NCBI GenBank assembly: GCA_027604705.1
Contig: JADHYV010000020.1
Coordinates: 62,001 to 126,000 of the forward strand
Source of the DNA: Allomyces arbusculus
Lineage: Eukaryota > Blastocladiomycota > Blastocladiomycetes > Blastocladiales > Blastocladiaceae
Direction: 5' to 3'
Length of the DNA stretch: 64,000 nucleotides
Shown here: positions 23,101 to 33,513 of the stretch, in pieces
Layout: each line of letters opens with the position of its first letter
Position numbering within the stretch: the stretch's first letter is position 1
The notes under the pieces: model-generated
Told to the model about the DNA's origin: nothing
The model's database searches: none
Seen by the model: the letters and a program-made list of their open reading frames with translations, nothing else
Translations under genes and position numbers: made by a program

Positions 23101-24084
23101 GATCGCGTTGCTGAGCTCACTCTCACTCCTTTCTCGATTTTAGCACGACATTCTGTGGGACGACCTGACGTGCGGCGAGCACCTGCTCTTCTACGCGCGG
23201 CTCAAGGGGATCCCGCCGGAGCAGGAGCAGGAGGCCAAGAACCGCGCGCTTGCCGCCGTGTCGCTCGAGAAATTCGAAGACCGGCTCAGCAAGGGGCTCT
23301 CGGGCGGCGAGAAGCGGCGATTGTCGATTGCAATTGCCCTGATTGGTGACCCGACGGTACGATCTCACGCAATTCGCGCCGGATGGATCTTGACCGGAGT
23401 TGACTCACGCGGTACCCTTTGCCTACCCAGTGCGTGTTGCTCGACGAGCCGACAACGGGGCTCGACCCCGAAGTCCGGCGTCTGATCTGGAACATTATCA
23501 TCGAAGCACGGAAGAACAAGACGATCATTTTGGTCAGTACCCTCTCCATTTTTTTCGGGCACCACCGTGCCGTTGCGCTCACTCCATTCTCTCCCTCTCG
23601 ACCTGCAGGTCTCGCACTCGATGGAAGAAGTCGAGACCCTCTGCCAGCGCGTCGGGATCATGGCCAAGGGCACGCTCCGCTGTATCGGCACGCAGTTGCG
23701 GCTCAAGCAACTTTACGGCTCCGGGTTCAAGATCACGTTCCTGGCGGCGCCCGAGGACATGGCCGCGGCATCGGCACGCGTCATGGCGCTGCTGCCGAGC
23801 ACGGCGACCGTGATCGACTCGTTTGCGACGAGCAAGACGATCGAGTTTATGCCGGGCGAGGGCGACATCGCGCGGTGCTTTGCAGCGTTGCAGCAGCACG
23901 CGGCCGAGTGGGGGATCGTTGATTGGGGAATTTCGCAGACGAGTCTGGAGGAGGTGTTTTTGCGATGTACGTTGGACGTGACTGGGTGGAGAAAGTGTGG
24001 AGATGGACGACGGAACTGATTTGAGCGCGTATGGCACCGACTCTAGTGATTTCGGAAGCGGATGCCGAAGGGACGGCAAATTGA
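20194..24084 (+). CDS. Half-size ABCA-family transporter (copy 2)
   Basis: Ten exons: 20194-20343, 20476-21151, 21228-21574, 21655-22557, 22643-22847, 22928-23070, 23144-23356, 23431-23532, 23609-23966 and 24047-24084, giving 1044 residues. The start exon ends SSELRSYQVRAL and joins TLSYQKRQRL, a conserved cytoplasmic lead-in to helix 1. A large luminal loop with many N-glycosylation sequons follows, then the helix bundle on exon 4. The NBD has GLLGPNGAGKST, GICPQHDIL, LSGGEKRRLS, LLDEPTTGLD and VSHSMEEVE. The last 38-nt exon restores EEVFLRLISEADAEGTAN, an ABCA-type tail; without it the frame would run into unlike sequence. Probably a lipid transporter. It resembles copy 1 in order and in several intron sites. 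Confidence 0.92.
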
Positions 24085-24250
24085 GGTTGCCGGCGACCGT
24101 TGGCGGCGGGTCCGCGTTGCCGCAAGCACACTGGCGGCAAAGCCGAGCGGAGGTATTTTGGTGGGCTTGCACTCCAATTTTTGATGCCATCAATGTTGAT
24201 CATGGAGAGATTTTTGAACGACAACGAGGTCAGGCAAGAATCGAGCCCGT

Positions 24251-24689
24251 CTATTCCAACGCCGGGAACGCAATCATTGTTCGCACCACGCTGACCAGCT
24301 GCTCAAAGACGCCATTGACGCTGGTCCGCAGCAGCTTGACGGACGAGGCTTCGTAATGGCTGCAAAAAACGGCACACATCAGTACCCCGTCGCATCAGCC
24401 AGTCTGTAACAATTGACCAGGCAACGCACATGGTCAATGTTGCGCTTTCAGCATGCAGAGTACGCCGGAGAAAGTGCGGTTTGAGTTCCTTGTCGACCGA
24501 GAGCACTTGGGCCGCGACCGACGCGTGGTGCGGTGATGGCATTGGGATCGTGATGGTTCTGGAGTCGCCGAATTTGGTCCGCTCGGCTTAGTATTGATCT
24601 ATTCGCGTTGTTCGTGGATTGAGGCGGGTTTGATCCTACAGCTGATGCTCCATGGGCGTCGAATTGCTTGCTGGTGCGGATGCGGCCAT
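24251..24689 (-). CDS. PCC1: PCC1, small subunit of the KEOPS/EKC complex
   Basis: Three short exons (24689-24640, 24558-24430, 24359-24251) sum to 288 nt, or 95 residues. Joined, they read MAASAPASNSTPMEHQL, TITIPMPSPHHASVAAQVL, SVDKELKPHFLRRTL and SSVKLLRTSVNGVFEQL. This matches the Pcc1/LAGE3 fold: a beta strand ending in IP.PS, the helix with VLSVDKEL, and the C-terminal helix with LLR.SVN. Both introns (81 and 70 nt) have GT-AG ends and the phases fit. Pcc1 is the dimerising subunit of KEOPS, which makes t6A37 on ANN-decoding tRNAs and also supports telomeres and transcription in yeast. Its length is normal for Pcc1. It is convergent with ABCA copy 2 and divergent from SEC5. No single unspliced frame covers it, so it is easily missed. 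Confidence 0.85.
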
Positions 24690-25131
24690 TTCCTTGGTGG
24701 TCGCAGCGGAGCTGACGTTGATAACGGGAGATCGGGGTCGCTTGGTGGGGGCGAGGTGAGATCCGGCTGCACCAAGTTCCATGTGCCTCGTTGACTCGCA
24801 GGGGGTCGTTGGAGCGTGTGCGCGCGAGCTGCCGACGTGATCAGCGGCCAGCTCGAGAAACGGTAGCTGTCTCGCAGACTGATTCGTGAGCCGCGTGCGG
24901 TCAGACGACCCGCCGCCGCGTCTCGCATCGGCCACCGCCACCTTCGCCAGCACCAACGTGCGCACGGCCCCCGGTCGGGCGCCGGCGCTGAGAACATCAC
25001 GTCGTGCATTGTGATCCAGAACAGCTGCAAGTTGGCGCACAAGCACACGGAGTACATCAAGCGCGCATTGCCATAATTCCAGCTCCAGAAATTCTTTCTA
25101 GCAACAACGCCCCGAGCCGATCTTGGTCACC
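24690..25131. other. Divergent intergenic region between PCC1 and SEC5
   Basis: 442 bp of probable shared promoter. A plus-strand frame ending at TAA 25074-25076 reads ITSCIVIQNSCKLAHKHTEY just before the stop, but upstream it is only Arg-rich and has no ATG. I leave it unassigned. Confidence 0.3.
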
Positions 25132-28100
25132 ATGTCGCGTCCGCCACCAGCCGCGTATCCGCCACCGGCTCGAGTACCAACAATGCGCCGTCGTGGTCCT
25201 CCACCTGATGGCGGCCCCGATCCCCCCGGTCGTGGACGTCCACTGCCCTCTAGCGCTGCTCCGCCGCCGCCCACAGAGCGCGAGCGTATGTCACCATCGT
25301 TGATTGCTCGGGCTTGCATTTCAAGGCTTCTAAGCGCTCTCCATGCTGCCGTTCTCTTCCATTTTGCAGTCATGGCCATGTACGGCCTCGACTCCATGTA
25401 CCCGGAAGTCTGGACCGAGCCGGAAACTGAGGCGGGACCAGACGGCGCTGCATCGTCCAACGGCAACCTGGCCGCGTCGGGCCAGTCGATGGCAGCATCG
25501 TCGAACAACGGCAGCCAGCTCTGGTCGACAACAGACCCTGACGACCTCATAGACCCCCTCGGCCTGGTCCCGTCGATCCGGCGCCAAGTGTCAGGCGACG
25601 TGCCTCTCGAGGCAATCACGCTCACGAGCAAGGACTTTGACCCGAAGCGATTTCTCGCCGTCGTCCACCCGACCGCGCCCTTCGATGCGCTCGACGAAGG
25701 CCTGCGGCGGCTCGAGCACGCGGGCGAGCGGCAGACGGAGATCATGCACAGTCTGGTGCGCGGGCACTTTGACGATTTCATTATGGCCAAGGCGACTGTG
25801 GATGGTACGGTGGAGATGAATTAGTTGCCTGGCATATGTGCAGAGAACTGACCCGAGTTGATGTTTCCCTTATTGCAGACGTCTACCGCACCATGACCTC
25901 CAGACACCTCGACCCCGCCACGCAATTCGGCACCGACGCGCTCGGCGAGACGCTCGCGATTGCTGCCACGACCGCTTCGCAAGTCTTCCAGCCAATCCTG
26001 ACGCGTCGCGCGCGCGCCGACGCGATCCGGTCGACCCTGATCGTCCTTGAGCGGTACAAGTTCTTTGTGAACCTGCCCGCGACCGTGCACACAGCCATCC
26101 AGACGAACCGACTCGACGCGGCCGTGCGCGACTACCGCAAGGGCCAGGCCCTGCTTGCGACGCTCAATACGAGCTCCACGTCGCGGCAGCTGCGGCACTT
26201 GTTTGATCGCGTGTGGGCTGAGGTCGATCGCGTTATGGCCAGCGTGCGCGATCGACTGTTCCGGCAGCTGAATGACCACGCGGTGCCCGTGGCCGACCAG
26301 GACTTGGCCATGACGCTGATGCTCGAAATGGACCCGGCGTCGGACCCGGTCTCATATTACCTCGAATCGCGGTCCAAGTGGATTATTGGGCAGGTGCGGG
26401 AGAAAGTGGGGTTGCATTACCGGTCGCTTCCAGGTGCGCTTTCTGTCGAGGTTTCCGGCCGCGATCACCGTCATCCAACAACAGACCTTCGCAACCCACA
26501 GAAGCATCCGCGGCCGGTGTCGCGCGCGAGTTTTCGGCCGCGCAAATGCGCCGAGCCGTGCAGCTCCGCAACAAGAAGGACTTCCACAGCATCTTCGGTC
26601 GGTGCAGTTTTGTGTCCTCCCCGCGATACCTTCACTTCCTCACACTCTCGATCCATGCTGTAGCGAGCGACCCCGAGGTCCAGCTGTGGCACGATACGAC
26701 AGAGCTCATCCAAAGCCTTGCGCAGACGCTCACGGCAACGCTGCCCGACTTTTGGAAGGTCTCCAAGGGCTACATGGAGGGCAAGTACATCCCCAAGGAC
26801 GCCACCGTCGCCGGGGCCAAGAGCAAGGGCGGCCCAAACCGTCGTGCGGGCGCGATTGGCGGCGGTACCGGTGGTGGCGCCGGCGGAATTGATCTGTCCA
26901 AGGTAGAGCAAGGCCACACGCTCGTGGCGGCCATCATCGAGTACTTTGGCACCGTCATTTCGCAGGCGCTCGGTACCGCTGATCCGATTCGTGCGTCACC
27001 GTCGCGTCCGGTAGCCGATGCTGCGGGTGCCGACAGTACACCACCGAACTTGTCGATTACGATCCCTGACGGCGGGCGCGAGTCGCCGGTCGTGCCGAGC
27101 GCGTCGCCGATTGTTGGTGGCAACGCATCGCTCCCGCCGTTGCCGCCGCTGACGTACGTGAATGCCGTCACGGTCGCGGCGTACGCGCCGCAGATTGTGG
27201 CGCACTTGCACGGGTGCTGCGCGCAGGTCAAGGCGCTCAAGGTGCAGCCGGCGGCGATGGAGGCCATGGCGGGGGTCGTGGAGAAGGTGCAGGGGCGGCT
27301 GTTGGAGGGGTTCCTGGGCGCGTGGACAAAGGGTACGTCTTTGATTTTTTGGAGTGAGCGCTGCACACTTGTTCTGACCCTCATCTCGGACTCGGTTGGT
27401 AGAAACGCGATTGTTTCCGAAATGGGAGGACTGGACGCTCCCACCTGACCCGACCGGTGGCGCCAACACGTCGTCGAGTGGGACCGTGTGCACAGCGGCC
27501 GTCACGCAGCTGCACCAGCACACGACGCGGTGGATGCTGCCCGCGTCGGCGCGACTCGCTGCGCGCGCACCGCCTGGTGTCGCACCGAACCCGACCGCCG
27601 TCACGGCGCGGTGGTCCAGCATGGCGGCACTGCACTGGGCGCAGGCGTTTACCAACTGGCTCGAGGAGGCGCGTTCTGCCGTCATGGCTGACGGCGGCGA
27701 CGCTGAGCATCGCGCGCTCGTGACGTTGTGCAACCTCGACGCAATGCGACGCGTCGTGGTTCCGACAGTTGCGACGAGTTTGGAGACGGCGTTGGGAGGG
27801 CGTACGATGGACGCGGAACGCCGGCGCGTTGACGAGCAGTTGGCGCAGCTCGAGATGCAGGTCGTCGACCAGGTGGTGGCGCGCGTGAGACGCGATGTCG
27901 AGGATGCGGTGCAGCGCGGTGTGCGTGCCGACGGCGTTAGTTGGCGCGAGTGTCCGAAGCCGACAGGTACTTGCTTGGTTCACGCTCCCACTGATCTGAC
28001 GAGTCGGCTGACTTGCGGTGCTCTCGTCAAACAGGTGTGCAGCCATGGGTCTACACGATTCTCATGGTCCTCGTCCGCCTGCAAGCCGCGGCCGCCGCGA

Positions 28101-28519
28101 CTCACCCACGTCTGATCTCGCGTCTGCTGCCACCAGCCATTGCCACGACCGCCAACGCCGTCCTCACGGCGCTGCGACAGGTCGAAGCATTTTCGTCCAT
28201 GGGCGCGCGGCAAGCCAACCTCGATGTGGCCTTTCTGCGCGCGACGTGCCCATCGGCCGAGGCGACCTGGAACGTTGCGCTCGATGCGATCCGTGCGGCC
28301 AGCAGCGACGCGGCCGAGGCGAGTCCCGGCGCGATCCGCAACTTGCTCGAGAATGCGCTCGAGGGGACCAAGACGCAGTTTGCAAGTCTGCAGGCGGTGG
28401 TGGCGCTGCCGAATGCGGCAGCAGCAGCGGCATCAGCACCGCCGAGCCAGCCGGCGCGCGGACTCGTGTCGCCCGTGTCAGCGGGCACGACGAGACGTGC
28501 TGGGTTCGGGCATTTCTGA
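25132..28519 (+). CDS. SEC5: Exocyst complex subunit SEC5
   Basis: A multi-exon gene of about 900 residues. After a Pro-rich exon 1 and an intron at about 25285-25370, the sequence reads DPLGLVPSIRRQV, then FDPKRFLAVVHPTAPFDAL and VRGHFDDFIMAKATVD. These are the conserved N-terminal helices of Sec5/EXOC2. Later exons have long alpha-helical segments with SLAQTLTATLPDFWKV, a Gly-rich insertion near 26830-26890, and a C-terminal block ending in the last exon with QPWVYTILMVLVRLQA. Introns lie near 25806-25879, 26430-26530, 26600-26663, 27333-27402 and 27965-28033. The exocyst tethers secretory vesicles to the plasma membrane, which in fungi means sites of polar growth. An N-terminal IPT/TIG Ral-binding domain, present in animal EXOC2, is not evident. 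Confidence 0.85.
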
Positions 28520-28776
28520 GCAAATCTTTGGTCAATGAATGAGCGCGACGTCCAGCCTGCAAAGCTGCTTGACAGCCGTGCTGGGTGGGAACCAAGCGAA
28601 AGTGTGAGTGAGTCCTTTCGCCTGCAGAGAGGGCACGTGGCGTGTGGCGAGGGACAAAACCAAGTGACTCCCTCCATGGCGCGCTTTCAAAACCAAACGC
28701 ATGCCATTGCGCTCAACACGACGTCGACAGCACCGGTGCGATTGACGGCGATCAGCGCGAACCAACGAACCACACT

Positions 28777-31700
28777 ATGCCTGTGACTCGCCGCAAGACC
28801 AAGACCGCAGTTGTCGCGGCCACGACCACCAGCAATGAACCCGCCGCGTCGGCAAGAGCCAGCTCGACGGCGCCCACACGGCGCTCGACACGCAAGACGA
28901 GCCGCGTTCCGACCAAGGATGTCGTGCTCACCGATTCCGACTCGGATCACGACGAGCCTGTCGAGCAGCCCAAGCCCAAGCGCAGGCGGCAAAAGGAGCT
29001 CGAGCAACCTGCCGTGGCGCGCGCTTCGTCGTCCACAGCGCCGGTCGCCGACGACAAGGACGAGAACGGGCCCGCGCGCCGTGTCACGCGCAGCGCTGCT
29101 CGCGCAAAGCGCACGACACCCGCGCCGGCCGTAGCCGAGGATGTTGACATGGGCGAGCCCGAGGCCGCATCCAGCAAGGGAAAAGGCAAAGCCAAGGCCA
29201 CGCCGGCCAAAGTCCTAGGACCGATCCCCGCCGACTGGGTCCCGCACGCCATTGACGAGCCGATTCCAGACAGCGACGACGAGGCCGACCACGCTGACGC
29301 CGCGCATCTCGCGAGCGCCATGGCCGAGAGCCAGCAATATCACGCGTCGTCGTCGTCGCAGGGTGCATCGCAGCAGCAGCGTCTGGCAGACGTGGATGAC
29401 GGCGCCGATGATGAAGATCACGAGGAAGTGCCCGAGGAGGCGACGTCTTGGTGGCACTTCTACCCGGACTTTCTGGACACGTCGCTCGGCCAAGAACGGA
29501 ACGGTCTGAATCCCGTCGCCGACAACGACGACGCGCTATTGGCGGCCGCCGTCAATGACGGGATGCGTCGGGTTCGCGGGCACGAGTTCAACGAGGCACT
29601 CCCACGAGCGGGTGCCGGTGCAGCGGTGGGTGCGAATGCGGATGGGGCCGAGTTGCGGCCAATGGTGCAGCACGACGACGAGGAAGAAGACGAGGACAAC
29701 GCCAAGGCGCAGGTCCGCCCCGGGTGGCAGCGCAACGAGAACGAGCTGTTTCTGTGCAGCGATTCGGTTCGCATCATGACGCGGCTGCCCATGCCACCCG
29801 AGACCATCGACATGGCCACGTTCCAGTGCATAGAGCCCGTTATTGTGGCCTCGGTGCAGCCGCGCATTTCCGTCTCGATGTATGTGTGCCGGCCCGTCAT
29901 ATTGCCCACTCAGCACTTTTCCTACTGGTGGGGCATTGAGACCGAGAACGTGATCTATACGCACCCGAACCTCATGGCCATGACCGACGACGAGATCCAG
30001 GCGCTGACCGTGGCCGACTTTGCCGAAATCGAGGCGCGCGATCCGTACACGGAGCGGCTCAAGCGCGTTCTCCCGAGCGAGGGTCGCGAGACGTGGGAAC
30101 GCGTCAACGACGAGGGGTTTGCCGTGCCCAAGACGCCGATTGAGCGGTCGCTGCAGCCCTCGCTGATGCTGAAGCTGGACCAGGACGCGGTTGCACGGCA
30201 CGACGGCGATTGGCCTGAGGACCCAGACGCCAACTTTCGTACGTTGTTCCCCTCCGTCAAGACCGGGTGGAGCGTTGCTTGTTGCATTTGATGTACGTTA
30301 ACCGGTGCTTTCTTGACCTCACAGACCAAATGTCGTACGCGGCCGGCCGCCATCTCGATGTCAAGTCGAGCGGCAGCTGTTTGTGCGATTGGACGCCCGA
30401 GCACGCAAAGTACTACCACGTCGTCTTGCGCACGATCAAGGGCCAAGAGTACGCGCCGCCCGACAATGCGCCCGACGCCGGGTTTCTGGCTCGCCAGCCC
30501 GGATACAGCTACGTGTGCGACATTTACCTGCGCGTCAAGGAGGCGAACGAGGCGTTCCGTGCCGGGACCAAGATCCCGCAAGTCAACGAATTCTTCAACC
30601 GGCTGCTGTATAGGGTCGGGTATCGGTTCAATGCGGTCCCGCCGGCGCTCTACGTGCCCGACACGCTCGAGTGCAACCAGGGCGAGGCGCCGACACCGGC
30701 CGGATTCCAGCTCACGCTGCGCGATTTCCAGCAACGCACGCTGGCCTGGCTGCTCTCGCTCGAACGCAGTCGCCGGTCGCGCACGATCCAGGCGCACCAA
30801 GTGACCGAGACCGCGACCAAGGAGCAGGAGGAGGAGTTCATGCGGTGCGAGCTGACGGGCCGTCCGCGGTGGCTGCAGCTTGGGCCAGGCGGCTTGTTTG
30901 TGAACACGGCCACGTTCGAGGCCGCGGCGGATCCGGCCGCACGCGAGCGCGGATGGGCCGCTGATACGCTGCCAATGGGTCCGCTCGAGTGCCGTGGCGC
31001 GCTTGAAGTGAGCAAGATGGGGTCCGGCAAGACAATTATGGCGCTGTCGCTCGTCGCGGCGAACCCGTTCAAGTCGGTGCGCGGGATCGTTTGGGACAAC
31101 TCGCAGGACAAGGACCGATACCTCATCAGCCGCGCCACGTTGGTCGTAGTTCGTAGTGATCTCGTCTCACAGTGGGTCGCCGAGGCGCAAAAGGCGCTGC
31201 CGCCAGGCGCCAAGATCGTGCAGCTGGCCACGATCCGCGACTACCGCGAAGTGTCCTGGGACGACGTGCTGCTCGCCGACGTGGTCATTGTGTCGCTCTC
31301 GTTCCTCCAGAACAAGAACTATCAGGATCGTGTCACCAAAGTCGCGAAGACGAGCGGCAGATACTGCTTGCCGCTCGACGTCTACAAGATGCACGCCGAC
31401 CAGGACATGTGGCCCGACCGGTACCGGCGCTGGAAACAGTGGTCGCAGGAGACCTTGTCGGGCGCCGCGCGCGCCGTCAACGACCGGATCGATTCGTACA
31501 TTGCCGAGCTGCGCGAGCGTGGGCGTGCACGGTTCGGACCCGAAAAGAACAAGGTGATTCTCGAACGCGTCTACTGGCACCGGCTTGTGATTGACGAATG
31601 CCACGAGCTCTCACACGTCATGGGCGCGCGCTCGCATCACGTCAATTACAACTTGCGCGTCGCCGAGACGCTCCTGTTCTCGCTCAAGACGCGGTTCCGG

Positions 31701-33317
31701 CTTGGGCTCACCGGCACGCCGCCGATCAACCATGTCGCCAATGTCGTCGCGCTCGCCGAGGTTGTGGGCGTGCGCAACTTACCCACTACCGCCGTTGACG
31801 CGCAGGCGTTTTTGAACTCGCACGTGCGTCGCAACAACCCGGAACTCGAGGTGCCGCCCGTGCACTACCGGACCAACTGGGTGAACTTGACGCCCGCCGA
31901 GGTCGGGCTCATGGCGTCGCATCAACTGCACTCAGTGCGGTCGCGGTTGATGATGTGCAACCACCACCAGATCAACGACCTGGTCACAGCCATCACGGGC
32001 ACGACGGCCACGTCGGTCGACGAGGTGGCGGCGCGCGTGCAGACGGCACGGCAGGACAAGATGATGTCGTTGGTCGCGCGCGGCCGCCGCACACAGAACG
32101 AATTGGCTTCACTCGTCGTGCGCATGGAGGACCTGATCGAGCTCGTGCCGGCTGACCAGCTCGCCGACTTGCCCGTGACGATTGGGCTCACCATCACCAA
32201 CGACGACCGCATCGAAGTCGCGGGCCAGGACGTGCGCGAGCGGCTCGTGCGGTACGTGACAATCCCTAACGACGGTGCCGGCAACGGCGAAGACGTCATG
32301 GACGAGCCCGTCGAGCTGCCCGAGGCCGTCGACTTGTCACGCGTCAAGAACTTGACCGCCGACGCGCGCGCCACGGCGCGTCGGATCGTCGCGCTTTGTG
32401 GCGACCTGATTGAGATACAGGAGCAGTTACGGCACGTTACGGCGCAGTTCCGGTTCATGAGCACCGTGCTCGATGCGATTCGTGACGCCGAGGACCAGGC
32501 ATGCCCGGTGTGCATGGAGGATATCAACCCAGTCGACCCAATTGTGATCACGAAATGCGCGCACGTTTATTGCGATGCATGCGCGCAGATTTTGCTCGCG
32601 CAGCCGCGCCGTATGTGTGCCATGTGCCGTGGTGAGCTCGACGGGCCGGGCGCGACGACGCGCATGATGATCGAGCGAAAGCGGAACCAGGAGGGCGACG
32701 GCGACCAGGCCATGGATGGGGATGCGCAAGACGGTGACGACGAGGACGAGGAAGAAGATGAGGACGGCGTCGACTTGGCCAAGTACGGGAGCAAGATCAA
32801 GGCGCTGGTCTACTTTGTGCGACGCGTGCTGCGCGAGGACCCGACGGCCAAGCTGATTCTGTTCTCCCAGTTCCATTTGCTCACGGCGCTCATGTCGCAG
32901 GCCTTCTCTGAGTTTGGGATCGGCAACGTCAAGCTCATGGGCGGCAATGTGATCACGAAGCGGCGCGCTGTAACGCTGTTCCGCAACGACCCGGACATGA
33001 AGATTTTGTTCCTGTCAGCCGAGGACAGTGTCTCGGGCCTGCAGCTGACCGAGGCCAACCATGTCGTGATTGTCCACCCGTTCTTGGGCGCGTCCGAGGC
33101 CATGGCACGGGCGTATGAGCTCCAAGGTATTGCGCGCGCCGTACGCGCCGGCCAGAAGCGCGAAGTCACGATTACGCGGTTCGTGACGCGCGGCACGATT
33201 GAGGAGGAGCTGACGGCGCGGCGGAGCGACGTCGCGCAGCCAGGCCAGGCGGAGCAGGCCGAACAGCAGGCGGAGCAGCAGCAGCAAGGGGAGAACGCGG
33301 CGGTGGCCGCGCAGTGA
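28777..33317 (+). CDS. SNF2-family ATPase with an inserted RING finger (Rad5/SHPRH-like)
   Basis: Two exons (28777-30238 and 30325-33317) give 1484 residues. Residues 1-220 are charged and disordered, with basic KPKRRRQK-type nuclear signals. A middle domain (about 330-700) has no clear match. The helicase core starts near residue 715: Walker A is KMGSGKT, motif II is VIDECHE (about 909), and motif III is RLGLTGTPP. A C3HC4 RING (CPVCMEDINP...CAHVYCDAC...CAMCRGEL, about 1214-1255) sits before the second RecA lobe, which has KLILFSQFHLL and SGLQLTEANHVV. This order is that of Rad5, Rad16, HLTF and SHPRH, E3 ligases and translocases in DNA damage tolerance. Motif VI reads QGIARAVRAGQ, lacking the usual Gly before Arg. 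No HIRAN domain was seen, so orthology is open. Confidence 0.85.
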
Positions 33318-33513
33318 TGGACATGAATTGAGTGAATGCAATTTTGGTTTGCGATTTTCATCGAGGTGACGTGGATGGTGGTCGGTCCTGCTTGGGCGCG
33401 CCGCAGACACGCCGACCCGCCAGGCCGCCGCGGCACGCCGTCGCCGCGGTGCAGCTCGCGCCGCTTTCCACGAAGACCTGCAGCTCGTCTCCCCCGCAAC
33501 GTCGACCCTGCAA

